Counted from the stretch's first letter, positions 21,601-32,216 are shown. The stretch: DNA of 64,000 bases from Erodium maritimum (GCA_963921825.1 OY997589.1:80646523-80710522); one strand, 5' to 3'. The notes: generated by a model not told the origin, from the sequence alone. Numbers and translations: made by a program.

Positions 21601-23523
21601 ATGCCATCTATAAGAGATATCAACTACAAATTCAAACAAACAATAGAAGCAGAAGATACCCAAGCGGGGGTAGGCAAGAAATACAACCAGCAACCTAACA
21701 CAGAAGAAAAACTCCCAAAAAACAAAGAAGGATCAGAATCCGAATATAACCACCATGAAACTCTGTATTTGAAAGACGAGTCTGGAGTACCCAAATGTGA
21801 CCACCATGAAGTACTGAGGGGAGTAGTTTCTTACTGTCAAACCTTACCGGCTGAAATCTAAACCCTAACCTTGAATTAGTCAAATGACTCCTATCTCGAT
21901 AGAGCTGTCCATCTAAGGATCGCAACTATAAAGTCGGCGGCCAACACCGCATACGCCCGAGACAGACCCGAATTACCATACAAACCCTAGCAGATGGCTT
22001 CTGAGGGGCAAACAACACCCAATAATCTGGTCGGCGGTCAACGCCTTCAACCGACGAGCTCGACCCACCACCGGTCGAGAAGAAGCGAAACCAAATACTA
22101 CGGGAAGCATGAACGAATAGGAGAAGTTTGACCAAACAAGGAAAAAGGGAGGGACTACCTCAGATCTGACTGTCATGACATGCACTCGCGCTGGTCCTCT
22201 TAACAAAACCGGCCAGCACCATGTAACGGCAAAAAAGGACACGATATTTCTACCGAGCACAAGGAATGCCATACTGTCAAGCACTCTGGGAGTCTGATGC
22301 ACCCCGGGAAGTCAATCTGAGAGAAAACCGGCGAGGAATTGCTGACTCCAAGCAGTGGATAAACTGTCGAGCACCACCACACAGAGATCTGAGCCGCCAA
22401 ACAGCAACGGACGACGACCTGAACTGCTTCAATCTCCTCCGGGAGAAAGAAGTCCCACGATTAGAGCAAGGGAGACACCACGGCGAGGCGGGGGCTCAAC
22501 CACCGGCGAGAGGGAAGGCGGCGGATCCAGGTTGGACACTGCGAGGGCAATGGCGACACCATCAGAAGAGCTCCGATGACTGACCGGGAACCCCACGGCT
22601 TGAAGAAGGGATCCCGGCCAACAGATCTGGCTCGAGAAGCACCGGCTAAGAGACGAGGAAGAGGGCGGCGCGAGCGGGCCAGCGGCGGAGCCGAGTTCCA
22701 GGTCGGAATCTGCCGACAAAACGACGACTCGAGGCTCAGATCCACATGAAGGAGAGAACTCCCCGTCGAGACCGGGGCCGGAGCAACCTGCAAAAACAGT
22801 GGAAGAACCAGTCCGGCTTGAGGCACGGGGGAAGACGAAAAAAGAGGAGCTGAGGAAGAGGAGCTAGGGACCAAGGGTTCTCGTTGGCAACATTCAACGC
22901 AATGGTGGCCGTTGCCGGCGAGGGAGAAGGGGCGGTGGGAGGCACGCTTTAGAATTAGGCTCGATTCTGAAGTCAGAGAAGAAAAAGGGTTTTTTCTATT
23001 GTTATGTATCATCCGTTATCCCTCTATTCTTTCCATGCTATTTGTGACTTTAACAAAATTGTCCCCTTCCGCTCAAAAAGACATTTAGGTATCAGTCTAG
23101 CATGCGTATGCCACGAGTGTAATATGCATGTCAATACTTCCAAAACGAGACTCACAGTATAAGACTTGATAATTACGACAAGATACGATTGTGAAAAAAA
23201 AAACGGAAACAACAAAAAGGGACCTGGAGCTCGGTGGTAACGGGATACTCGTCCATATCAACATAGTTCTTGTTGATGGAGTCCATGATCAAGTTGTTGC
23301 ACTCAGGCTCCATCCAAGTCGTCACGAACGAAGCCAAGTTCAGCCTAGGGTTTCCGTCGAGCATGAGCTCGTCCCTGACGATCTGATACGCCGCGTCTCG
23401 GGGTATGGACTTGTCCGGCATCCGGTTCTTGGGAACCGCCTCCCGAACGTACCTCGACCCGAACGTCGAGTGCAAGTACTGCTCTCCTCCGCCGCCGCCG
23501 CTCTCCGTCGTCGTGATCGTCAT
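9604..23523 (-). CDS. GAD: Glutamate decarboxylase, five exons, PLP-site Asp replaced by Gly
   Basis: Exons on the reverse strand: 23523-23224, 11826-11626, 11536-11068, 10193-10141 and 10044-9604. All junctions are GT-AG and in phase, giving 487 residues (plant enzymes are about 490-505). The enzyme converts glutamate to GABA and CO2 in the cytosol using PLP. Recognisable blocks are the N-terminal [46 protein letters not shown], and the PLP-lysine motif [10 protein letters not shown] (Lys about 280). A C-terminal Trp-plus-Lys/Arg segment ([14 protein letters not shown]) fits the calmodulin-binding tail of plant forms. One thing is odd: the motif normally HVDAASGGF reads HVGAASGGF (Gly about 247, codon at about 11300). 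That Asp contacts the PLP ring nitrogen, so activity is doubtful unless this is a base error. Intron 1 is 11.4 kb and full of transposons; the others are 89, 874 and 96 bp. Confidence 0.9.
10486..10740. repeat. Two-copy direct repeat in GAD intron 3
   Basis: A block beginning GTTTTATAGAAAATGTTTCA occurs at about 10491 and again at about 10627. Each copy is roughly 110 bp and ends near a TGTTTCA motif. It is AT-rich and non-coding. A poly(A)-ended segment just before it (about 10230-10420) could be a LINE or SINE 3' end but is not proven. Confidence 0.5.
11827..12240. other. AT-rich 3' part of GAD intron 1
   Basis: Non-coding. The exon 2 acceptor (TTGTTGCAG read in reverse) lies at its left end. 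I saw no repeat or gene signature. Confidence 0.5.
12241..14699 (-). mobile_element. LINE-derived leftward sequence in GAD intron 1 (interrupted by a hAT element)
   Basis: Outside the hAT-type insertion (13449-14166) this region reads leftward as GC-rich, stop-poor but domain-free frames, similar in texture to the 5' leaders of the other leftward LINEs (2212-3720, 21497-23014). No RT, endonuclease or RRM was found. Limits are approximate and no target duplication was identified. Confidence 0.35.
13449..14166. mobile_element. Non-autonomous hAT-type element, 718 bp
   Basis: It has 12-bp terminal inverted repeats TAGGGGTGTCCA and TGGACACCCCTA, flanked by an 8-bp duplication GGCTCCGT (13441-13448) and GGCTTCGT (14167-14174), a 7/8 match. 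TIR plus 8-bp duplication is the hAT signature. The inside next to each end is rich in GGGCCGGGCC-like blocks, and the centre (13580-13930) is AT-rich with no transposase. Confidence 0.75.
14700..15387 (+). pseudogene. LINE fragment: 5' leader and start of ORF1 (DUF4283-like)
   Basis: Rightward frames are broken, but 15290-15387 reads [29 protein letters not shown], which aligns with [32 protein letters not shown] at 20210 and KDFMLGIITRAWGSSAAGLVIKDLEPG at 58758. This is the N-terminal part of plant LINE/retroelement ORF1 (DUF4283 type). It stops abruptly at 15387, where chromovirus pol sequence begins, so the rest of this copy is missing. Confidence 0.55.
15388..16797 (+). pseudogene. Chromovirus (Ty3/Gypsy) pol 3' half: integrase and chromodomain
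   Basis: 15388-15640 holds a broken HHCC-type zinc-binding region ([19 protein letters not shown]...YYWPDM, with stops at 15451 and 15637 and the final CxxC degraded). From 15646 an open frame of 383 codons carries the integrase core with Asp in [10 protein letters not shown], Asp in ISDRDARF and Glu in [10 protein letters not shown], then a GPF/Y-like module ([11 protein letters not shown]) and a chromodomain ([21 protein letters not shown]). RT, RNase H and all upstream genes are absent. The chromodomain places it among chromoviruses. It is directly followed by a polypurine tract (about 16796-16808) and an LTR. Confidence 0.85.
16809..17480 (+). mobile_element. Chromovirus LTR, rightward (3' LTR)
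   Basis: It begins TATTAGATAC right after the purine tract GGTGGGGGAGAA and ends GAGGGTGTTTCA; the canonical TG start is TA here and in the inverted copy. Length 672 bp. It matches the reverse complement of 19107-19786 throughout. Its terminal CA is joined directly to inverted protease sequence at 17481 rather than to host DNA. Confidence 0.8.
17481..19061 (-). pseudogene. Chromovirus gag-protease, leftward, inactivated
   Basis: Reading leftward from 19061: a gag N-terminus with a coiled-coil-like region ([20 protein letters not shown]), a gag core at 18539-18216 ([25 protein letters not shown]), a zinc knuckle ([17 protein letters not shown], about 17985-17935) and a retropepsin-like protease. 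The protease active site, usually VDTGASHNF, reads VNTVASHGF, so the catalytic Asp is lost. Stops separate the blocks near 18582, 18545, 18219 and 18005. The region stops in the protease ([10 protein letters not shown]) at 17481. Gag packages the RNA and the protease matures it in an intact element. Confidence 0.8.
19093..19104 (-). other. Primer-binding site for initiator tRNA-Met
   Basis: The reverse strand reads TGGTATCAGAGC two bases downstream of the LTR end (CA at 19107-19108). This is the usual plant retrotransposon primer-binding site for initiator-Met tRNA. It fixes the 5' LTR end and the leftward orientation of this part. Confidence 0.8.
19107..19786 (-). mobile_element. Chromovirus LTR, leftward (5' LTR of the gag-pro part)
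   Basis: Reads leftward from TATTAGATAC (19786) to GAGGGCGTTTCA (19107), 680 bp. It is near-identical in reverse complement to 16809-17480, with a few indels. It is preceded on its own strand by a polypurine tract (GGTGAGGGAGAA, about 19798-19787), meaning another element end lies directly upstream. Confidence 0.8.
19787..19898 (-). pseudogene. Chromodomain 3' fragment plus polypurine tract
   Basis: Reading leftward: [33 protein letters not shown], then a stop and the purine tract. This is the last part of the chromodomain, also seen at 16690-16797. Coding end, then LTR, then gag in one orientation means the segment spans the junction of two tandem elements sharing one LTR, or a rearranged copy. 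Confidence 0.75.
19899..21450 (+). pseudogene. ORF1-only LINE, rightward, ending in a TTCGCTCAAAAAA tail
   Basis: The leader from 19899 is followed by a DUF4283-like ORF1 in two frames: 20210-20593 ([29 protein letters not shown]) and 20503-20934 ([41 protein letters not shown]). The CCHC knuckle has Tyr for its first Cys (YYNCGRLGH....C). A short tail follows (to 21408, [17 protein letters not shown]...) and the element ends CCCTTTCGCTCAAAAAAA. There is no endonuclease or RT. A frameshift near 20500-20590 breaks ORF1. It abuts the chromodomain fragment at its 5' end. Confidence 0.6.
21497..23014 (-). mobile_element. Non-autonomous leftward LINE, 1.5 kb, in GAD intron 1
   Basis: Perfect 14-bp target duplication GTTATCCCTCTATT at 21483-21496 and 23015-23028. 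The T-run at the left edge is the poly(A) tail of a leftward insertion. The right side is a GC-rich leader with purine tracts. No RT, endonuclease or RRM. Leftward frames (for example 23012-22461) lack recognised domains. It lies about 200 bp from GAD exon 1. Confidence 0.75.
23029..23223. other. LINE 3' tail remnant and intron 1 start
   Basis: TGTCCCCTTCCGCTCAAAAAG (about 23060-23080) resembles the TTCGCTCAAAAAA 3' ends of LINEs at 21437, 57290 and 59925. Nothing else was recognised before the GAD exon 1 donor at 23223. Confidence 0.3.
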
Positions 23524-23700
23524 TTTTCTCGTAGTGAATTGGGTGAGTCAAACAACGGTTTATAGGAATATGAATATGGTCCTCGTCCCGAGAAACCAAA
23601 GGTGGCAAAGCGTTAACGTTGTGGCATGATGCATGCACAGTCCACTCGTGGTTCCTCCACGTCGCGTTACTCGGCACCTTCTTTCTTCCGGGTTTGAATC
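23524..23700 (-). promoter_or_regulatory. GAD core promoter and short 5' leader
   Basis: On the reverse strand CTATAAACC (23566-23558) lies about 35-43 bases before the GAD ATG at 23523, a plausible TATA box with a very short leader. The assignment rests on position only. Confidence 0.35.
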
Positions 23701-24080
23701 TTGGTTGGCTTCGAGGACTTGCGGTTGCACCGAGCCACGAATATTATATGAATATAGTGCATTGAGAGGTGTTTTAGTTGATTGATGAAAGTCCAACTTA
23801 TTTAAAAGTTTAAATGGGCATGTGGAAGGTGGGACTTTATATTGGAATTGGTATCTTGATTTATATGATTTTTCAAACGGGAAACTCTGTTTCCTAACGT
23901 TTTTGAGCTTTATTTTCTCATTCCTAATCTGGGTTTACCTTTGGTGACAATTTCTCAACTATCATATTTTCATGTTTTACAAAAATTATTGTCAAAACTG
24001 ACGATTCCGTTAGTTTTTTGCCCACGTGTCGTCACGGGTGAAGTGACACGTGACAAAACAACTAACGCTAAATGTTTTAC
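23701..24080. other. Intergenic DNA upstream of GAD
   Basis: AT-rich, with a palindromic CACGTGTC/GACACGTG pair (about 24023-24055) that contains ACGTG cores like plant G-box/ABRE elements. That could serve GAD but is about 500 bp away and may belong to the adjoining repeat. No gene was seen. Confidence 0.3.
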
Positions 24081-24089
24081 GGGTCAAAA

Positions 24090-25780
24090 TATATATTTTT
24101 TGACCAATTCACTAATTTAATATTTATGCTTCATTTGAACTGCGATTAACTTCAAACTTGCGCCAATATTTTTCTTTTTCCAATGACTTTAAATCAAGAC
24201 AGTCATGAATATATTTTGAAGCACGGAAATAAAAATTTATATCTAGGTGATAAAAATAATGTTGAGTGTTGATAAATCTTCACTAATAAATGTTTTATAT
24301 CAGGGTATCAAAACTAGTGCTAAATGTTGATAAAAAAACATGTACTAAGGTGATAAAAAACAAATAATGAGGTGATAAAAACCATGTTCAATTTTGATAA
24401 AAAGTGTGATAAACTAAAGCTTAGCGTTGATAAAAAAAAGCATGTCATGAGGTGATAAAATCACACGTAATTTAATGATAAACCTAGTGTTTAGTGTTGA
24501 TAAAACTAGTATTCATAAAAAGCACGTGATGAGGTGATAAAATCATGATCAGTTTTGGAAAATGAGGTGATAAAACCAGTGTAAAGTGTTTATAAATCCA
24601 GTGTAAAGTGTTGATAAAACCAGAGCAAAGTGTTGATAAAAATTAGGAAAAATTTCAATTTAATACCCTGACAAACATTTATTTGCAATATAATACCCTA
24701 GCTTGTTTTTTTTGCAATTTAATACCATGACAAACATTTATTTTCACTTTCATACCCAACTGTTAACTTTCCATCCAAAATGGATGAAAAGTCCAAAATA
24801 CCCCTTGAGACAAATCATATTTTCAAAACCTACCACAAAAAAATCAGATTTTTTATATATTTCAAAAAACTATATTTTATTTCAAAAAATATTTAAAAAA
24901 TCAGTTTTTATATATTTCAAAAATCATATTTTTATATAATTAAAAAAATCAGATTTATTTCAAAAAATATTTTAAAAAATCAGTTTTTATATATTAAAAA
25001 AATATTTTTATATGTTTTTAAAAATAATTTTTATATATTTTTTATATTTCATAATAATATTTTTATATAATTAAAAAAGAAGATTTATTTCAAAAAACAT
25101 AATTAAAATTAGTTTTTTTATATTATAAGAATCAGATTTTTATATATTTTAAAAAATTAGATTTTATTTCAAAAAATATTTTTTTTAAATCACTTTTTTT
25201 ATATATTTTTAAAAAATAAATTTTTATATATTTCAAAAATCTTATTTTTATGTAATTCAAAAAAACAGAATTATTTTTTTAAAACAAAATATAAAATCAG
25301 TTTTTTATATATTAAATAAACAGATTTTTATATATTTCAAAAAAATTACATTTTATTTCAAAAAATATTTTTTTAAAAATCGGTTTTTATATATTTAAAA
25401 AAAATCAAAGATTGAAGGGTGTTTTGGGTATTTTTTGAAAAAACAAGGTCATGTGCAAAGCACTTGGGTATGAAAGTGAAAATAAATGTTTGCTAGGGTA
25501 TTAAATTGCAAAAAAAACAAGCTAGGGTATTATATTGCAAATAAATGTTTTCCAGGGTATTAAATTGAAATTTTCCCTAAAAATTACCCAAATATATATT
25601 TTTTTAAATCAGCCCCGAAATAATAAAAAAATCGTGCTTCAAGATATATTCATGAATGATCTTGATAGAAATCCCTTGAAAAAACAAAACTAATGGCCCA
25701 AGTTTGAAGTGAATCGGAGTTCATACGAAGAGGGAAAAATTAAATTAGTGAATTGGTAAAAAAAGTAATATGATAGTTTT
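24090..25780. repeat. TGTTGATAAAA-rich element, copy 2, with inverted ends
   Basis: The left arm (24095-24245: ACCAATTCACTAATTTAAT...TTCAAACTTG) pairs with the reverse complement of 25630-25775 (...AAGTTTGAAGTGAATCG...AAATTAGTGAATTGGT), giving imperfect inverted ends of about 140 bp. Between them is an array of imperfect TGTTGATAAAA / GGTGATAAAA motifs (24245-24640). A separate MITE interrupts it at 24646-25577. It has no coding capacity. The class is uncertain (MULE-like or foldback). Confidence 0.6.
24646..25577. mobile_element. MULE-type MITE, 932 bp, nested
   Basis: Terminal inverted repeats of about 115 bp start GG(A/G)AAAATTTCAATTTAA and include repeated AATACCCTG/AATACCCTAG and ACATTTATTT boxes. 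A perfect 9-bp duplication TAAAAATTA flanks it (24637-24645, 25578-25586). Copy 1 of the host element reads GATAAAAATCA at the matching place without the insert. The interior is extremely AT-rich with repeated TATATTTCAAAAAAT motifs. Long TIR plus 9-bp duplication is the Mutator-like signature. No transposase. Confidence 0.85.
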
Positions 25781-25984
25781 ACTAAAAAGTCTTTTCCTCT
25801 TACTAAAATGTGCTGTTTTTTGCAGTCAACAACTCAATTGCATCTCATTCATCCTTTCTTAAAATGATGGCTTATGTTGGTTCTCACGGTTCCTACGTTA
25901 AGACATGGTTTCTACCATATTTCTCCTCTAAGATTCTAACATAGCCTAAACAACTTTATAGTATGAAGATATCTTTTTATTTTC

Positions 25985-26720
25985 AGTAATGCAAATTTTA
26001 TAGAGAATAAAATTTATCAACACCTGATTTTATCAACACTAAACACTAGTTTTATCATCTCATTTTCCAAAAACTAAACATCATTTTTATCACTTCATCA
26101 CATGTTTTTTATAAACACTGAACACTAATTTTGTTAACACTAAACGCTAGGTTTATCACTAAATTACATGTTTTTTATCACCCCATCACGTGTTTTTTAT
26201 ATCAACATTAAACTCTAGTTTATCACCCTTATTATCAAAATTGAACATGATTTATATCACCTCCATCACTTGTTTTTTATCACCTCAATACATGATTTTT
26301 TTATCAACATTTTAGCACTAGTTTGATCACCCCCGATATAAAGCATTTGTTAGTGAAGATTTATAACCACTCAACATTATTTTTATCACCACGATATAAC
26401 TTTTTACTTTCGTGCTTCAAAATATAATCATGATTGATCTTGATTTAAAGCCCTTGGAAAAGAAAAACATCGGCGCAAGTTTGAAGCTAATCGGAGTTCA
26501 AACGAATCGGGAAATATTAAATTAGTGAATTGGTTAAGAAAAAAATGACACTTGTCCACATGGCACCATGGTATTACAATTATGCCCTTGCTTGTGTGAA
26601 AAAAGGATAAAAGTGTTGTGTATTTGGGTGGAATTGGGTTGATGATGTGGCATCATGGTGAATGTTGCATCTTACGTGTGTGTGGCTTAGATTGGTTCAC
26701 ACAGTTTTTAGGATGAGAGG
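25985..26720 (-). repeat. TGTTGATAAAA-rich element, copy 3, reverse orientation
   Basis: TTTTATCAACACTAAACAC-type motifs (26000-26330) are the reverse complement of the arrays in copies 1 and 2. The outer part (26400-26710) matches copy 1 at 1860-2200 in reverse complement, including the CACCATGATG.CACATCATC block and the CCATGGTGCCATGTGGAC-like segment. The left end is not clear. Confidence 0.55.
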
Positions 26721-28346
26721 AGTTTCTAGCTGATTTGTCCTCAATTTTATCTAAACTCAACATTTCAAAATAGACAAATAAGCTAAGGTTCTGCTGAGCA
26801 GAAATCTCATAATAAGATATTTGAGATAAGCTTCAGTCCGAACAACAAAGTCATAATCAAAAATTTCCTTACATGACATAAGGCTCGAACTAAAAATTGA
26901 GAACAAGACACACCTCAATCACAACCAAACCAACCAACAAGATTAAGGCCAAAAGCCCAACCAGTAACACTAATACAAGAAAACAAGTCTAGTACTTAGG
27001 TTTAACAATCATGAAACTAAAGTGGCCATCACTGAATCCACTCAGGTGAATGGCGTGTTCAATCATGGAGGTGCGCCTGTTATGGAGACGAGAGGCAATG
27101 GTTTTGATTCCTCGAATTCGAATCGTTTTGTCAAGATTTTCATTTGTAACCTCTCTTTCGGTACTTCACAGGCATGGTTTGAATCTTACCTTGGCAGCTT
27201 TGTTCGGCAAGAAGAAGTGAACCGCATTTCTAAACGATCTATTGTTTCGTTACGGAATGGCTGTATTTTGGAGAAAGTTCGTGACAAAATGGAGCTTTGT
27301 GGTGCAAAGGGGATGGAGGTGCGTATAATTCGTGGCAATGTTTTCATCTTACTCTGTTCTAACATTCTTTTTGCTTCTATGCTTCATGAGACTGAATGGC
27401 GATGGTTCACGACATGGTTCAATATCATTAGTTTGGATGGCTCATTGACTTTGCTTGGGGATTCAAGGGGGTGGTATGAGATCTCAGTCCTACAATTTTT
27501 TTGTGATGAATCAGCTGTAATGGGTAAAGTTATGGAAAATGTTGGTTCAGTCGTTTCTGTGATTCCAGTTGTTAACGATGATGAACTTTTGGGATCTGTT
27601 TTTTTTATTCGAAAACCTGTTAGTAATGCTATTCCTCAGTGTTATGATCTTAAACTAAGGGGAGGTTGTTTCAATTTGTTGATTGTAAAGACAAACGCAC
27701 CACTAGGCACCTTCAATCCTTCAGCATAATTTATTTCACCAGGTAGGGATTTCGTTTCAGAATCGGAGGGGCCTAATTTTCATGATGTATAAAAGTCTTG
27801 ACTCCAGCTGTTTCACCAGATAAGTCGTTAGAAACCGATCTCAATCAGGACTCTGGTGTTATTTTTTTTGAAACGGGTAACCAGAGACTTTCATTAATAA
27901 CAAATGGTAATCAAACAGGGTGAGGCGTGACCGTCTCGGGTTCCAGATTTATGTCCGGGCCGACCATAGCAAGCCCGGCGCTCATGGACCTATAATAATA
28001 GCCCACTTGAAATCGTGGGAACAAACTCAAGACAACTTCTTACCATCATCCCAATAGTTCGAGACATAATAGAAATAGTCCTAAAACAAACAGGGGAAAA
28101 AGTGTTCCATACATAAAACAGATAAATAGAATGCAAGTAAGTAATATTTGTTGAATGTGCAGGTTGTCCGGGACCTCCCAGCATTGGTTGGCCCGGGTCT
28201 GTAGGTATAGTCTGAAGACGACTCCACCTACCCCTGCTGGGATGGCATCGGAGACACTTGTGCCTCCGGCTGCTCTGCCCCCTCTGTCTTCTGATAGGTC
28301 TGGTCTGGTGTGTGATGTTGGGGAGACAAGTCATCCAGCAGCTTCC

Positions 28347-29588
28347 TCAACTCCGGTGGACGAGCATACAGAGACCCGCTCTCATTGTCTTCATGGTGGG
28401 CATCTTACCCTTTCCTCGGTTGGGCCCTCCTTTCCCCAGTCCAGCCTGGGGGTCTTTTTGTTGTCCCAGTCCAAACTGGGGATCTTTCTGTTGCCCCTGG
28501 GGATCCTTCTCCTTCCCCTCTCGGGTCATTTCAGCATCAGCGGATCCAGCACAGGACAGAGTTCCATCAGCATAGTGGACATTAGCCAGATTATCAGGCT
28601 TCGTAAAGCCCGGTGGCGGTCCAGAGACTCGGTGCCCTCCATCTTGAAAATCTTTGGTTGCCCCTCCTGGGGTAACCTTAGCCAGATTATCAGACTTCGA
28701 ATAGTCTGTGCCGGATAGATGCTCACCCATAGTGATCTCCTTGGAGCGAATCATCGGGTTCAGGGATGTATCACTTAGAAGATACGTGATAGACGGGTGG
28801 GTCATCAGAGGGGGTGTATTCCAGATCGTCCCCAGCAGCCTATCCATGTTCATCTGATTCGGGGCCAGTATAGATCGGTCGTACCGAACCTCCTCCCGAC
28901 CAATCCCTGGTAGCAGGGTCGTGCATCCCGAGATTATGTGGGTCAACATTCCACACCTGCGATAGAAATCTACTACCCTTTCATATTGTAAATCAAATAC
29001 CGCAGATGTTGTGGTACCTGGGAATCGGAGACGAACTCTCCGCCGTAGGGGTCGTTGTAGCTCCATCCGAACCCTTAGCCATAGAAACATGTCCTCCCGA
29101 CGAGCAAACGGGATTGGGGCCGACGGGACCTGGGTACCAATACTGGCAACGATGAGGCCGCGGACGTAGTCTTTTATGGCATTTCCCAGTATGTTGAGCA
29201 CCTGGACCCCGAGCTCCACATGGTGAAAATTGATATCATTGGCCCGAACAAATTGCTTGAGGGGATCCAGCAGGAGGGGATATCCCTTGAAGCTCCAGGG
29301 ACCCCTATGGGGGACATTTTCCATCGTCTCAGCACACGGGAAGTGGTAGCCTGTAACTTTCGGGGACATGAATTCCACCTAGATACCCGTCACTTTCCAT
29401 TTCTGGAGCATCATTGCGCAGACGGTGTTCTGGTTATAGATCTGGTGTCCTGCAACCCTAGCTGCAAGGGAAAAGTGGTATGTTCCCTTTGTGAAAAGTG
29501 GAGCCCCCTCCTCCGATACCACGATCTCTTCGTCATCGTCCTCCCAATCCGGGACCGGGGCGATGCGAGTCGGTTTGTCACGCCCCAA
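28347..29588 (-). pseudogene. ORF1 of the leftward LINE (DUF4283 and zinc-knuckle type)
   Basis: The N-terminal piece 29588-29379 (MGRDKPTRIAPVPDWEDDDEEIVV) is followed by 29378-28347 in the same frame direction (PHRGPWSFKGYPLLLDPLK, then RRVRLRFPGTTTSAVFDLQYERVVDFYRRCGMLTHIISGC). The knuckle lacks its first Cys. The 3' third is proline- and glycine-rich (GQQKDPQFGLG repeats). The start is 12 bp inside the junction with the solo LTR at 29576, so the 5' codons are partly LTR-derived or lost. It is a nucleic-acid-binding ORF1 by family, probably non-functional. Confidence 0.6.
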
Positions 29589-32216
29589 ATCCGGTTCTTG
29601 CCCGGACTCGAGGCATGACTAGTAATAAATGATTAAAAAGGCAAAAATTCAACATTTAGTTCCTGAAAATCTCCAATAAGAAACTCAAATCCACAAAACT
29701 CAGTTTAAAACACAAATAACCCTCCAGGGGTGTAATAATAATCCTCCACAAGGTTTGTTCAAAACAGAAAAGTGATAAAAACGAAGTCTCTACAATGCAC
29801 CCACACCGAGAAGCTCCCGAGGTTCTACTCCTCAATCAAGCCTGTAAACACAACAATAAACTCATAGGGGTGAGCTTGCGCTCAGTAGGGAAAACACATA
29901 ACAAGGTGGACCTTAAACTCAATAATTTCATCAGCAAGGTCAACATATAAATCTTAACAATCACAGGCAATAGGTAAACCGTTCAATGCCGTGGCACATG
30001 GAGTCACCACCCTCCGATCCACATATGATGTGTCCTCTCGGATTTTCCCTCCAATCCAGAGGAGACGCATAACATTGAGGCGAACGGAAACAACCCTTCG
30101 GGGCGCTTATCATCGGGATTCTCATAAACGTCTCCAAAGGATTTTATGTCCTCGGGAACCAAGGTATTACTCCCATAGGAGGTATACACTTGGGCAACTC
30201 AACAAGTACTCACTATAACATCCTACACTGGACTCCTCAACGGTGTAGTCACCCAAACCATATCAGCAATAATCACTATTTCATCCTACACCGGACTCCT
30301 CAACGGTGTAAGTACCATACCGTATCATCAATAATCATATAATAATTTAGTGACGTACTCAACCGAAACACGAAGCGATCCAATCCCGACAACCACCAAT
30401 TCACTGTCACACATAGCTCCCACATCACCGTTTCACCACAACACACAGCACACGAATCACACAATCACAACTTACCGTTCACTTACCAATCTCGACCCAG
30501 CGGGGCATCGATCACCTGATTGCATCGCTCGGTACAACCAGTCATACTCGATGCTCCAAGCAATCATTTAAGGAAAACAAGCAATCATCCAAATACAGTC
30601 AACAGTCCAAAATGAGTTCAATCAACCAAACATGGAAACCTTCAATCAAGCATTCAGATATGCAATTCAACTAGTTCCATTAGACTCTTTAGCCTATCCA
30701 CTAAGCAACCAAACAATCAAGCATGCGATCCTAACACGCAACTAATCCGAGGGCTTTGCCAAGGCTCCTCTACCAGACAAACAATTCCCAAGTATTGAAA
30801 GCGAGTTACACTAGTGATTGGCATCCTATTCATTCACCACTAGACACTTCCGGTTATTAGTAATCGAAAGATAATTATTCTAGTTATTCGCATCCTATAG
30901 GCATTTCTAGGACCTTTCCAATTTTATTAGCCTAACATGCATACTAAGCATCATAAACGAGAGGTTAAGGCTTTCCCTACCTCAAGGTCTTCCTCTCAAC
31001 ACTTTGATGAAGCCCGGTGATCACCACTCCGTTCTTCACTCGGGTCCGGCGTGATCTTTGCTCCTCTATGTCAAGTCCAAGTTCTTCCTTCCTTCCTTGC
31101 TCGGTACCATGGTCTTAGACCACCAAAAGGCCAAAGTTAATAACTCAACGGTGTTCTTATCCCCAAAGTACAGAACAACACTCAATTAATGGAATTAAGG
31201 TTTGAAGTAATGATTTAGGAATCAAAATGGGCTAAAAGGACGGGGTTTGATATCTGGGGGTCTGATATGGAATGTGACCCGTTCCATGCCACTCAGAGGG
31301 CCGGAATGTGGCACTCTCCATTCCTCGTTCCGTATCAAACCTGACCAGTTTCTTCCCCTTTCTTCCCCAACTCGAGTTTCACGAAAATCACCCTAAAAAC
31401 CCCATTAACAAATCCTCTCAACTCCAAAATTTTCATCCAAAGTTACCCAACATCAACACCCTCAATGGGTTCATCAAAACTTCACCAAAATGCAATCCAA
31501 ACATCCTACTTCACTACTTCTTCTCCAAGCAACACCCACAAAGCAAGTGCTTCAACTTTTAAGCCAAAACCCACAAAACCCATAGATTGGAAGTGGATGA
31601 AATAGAGAGTTAGGAGTATCTTTACCTCTAGGGAGATGAGATGAAGAAGATGAAGTGAAAATGGAGCCAAAAGGACCAAGAACAAGCTCCAAAATCCAAG
31701 CTTTCTTCTCTATCTTCTTCCTCAAGAAATGAGCTCTCCTCCTCCTCTCTCCTAGTGAATTTCGGCTGCACCAACAAGGAATGAGCTGAATTGTTGCTCC
31801 CTTTCCTTTAAATGACCTAAAATGTCAATTTACTCAAAAGCCCTTAAGGTCTTATCCCTTTAAAGGTAACTTAGGAGGGTATGAGGGTCATTTGAAGCCT
31901 CACTTTCATCCTCCAAGCCAAGCATGACAAGTGTCATGTGAGGTCACTCCCACTTAAATAATTTCCAGCTTTCCAATGTTTTATCGGGACACAACCGATA
32001 TAGAGTCCAGATTTGACCGACGGTTGACTTTAACAAAATTACAGTCAAACTGAAGGAAACGGCCCAACTAAGTTAACCGTGAAGTTGGCTAAGCTTTTTG
32101 GGCCCCGAAAAGGTCCCGAATGACTTTCCGAGTCATCGGTTGACTTTTCCAGCCGAAAGTCAAACTTAGCTAGGATTCACCGGTTCTACCGGGATCGGCC
32201 GGGGGCGGGTCTTACA
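29576..32216 (+). mobile_element. Solo LTR, long-LTR family copy 2
   Basis: Begins TGTCACGCCCCAAATCCGG, ends GGTCTTACA, with a perfect 5-bp duplication CGGTT (29571-29575, 32217-32221). 2641 bp. It contains the CGCTCAGTAGG box (about 29879) and a local duplication CCGGACTCCTCAACGGTGTA near 30230 and 30295. No primer-binding site or coding region. It sits inside the LINE at 27864-32953 and is therefore younger. Confidence 0.85.
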
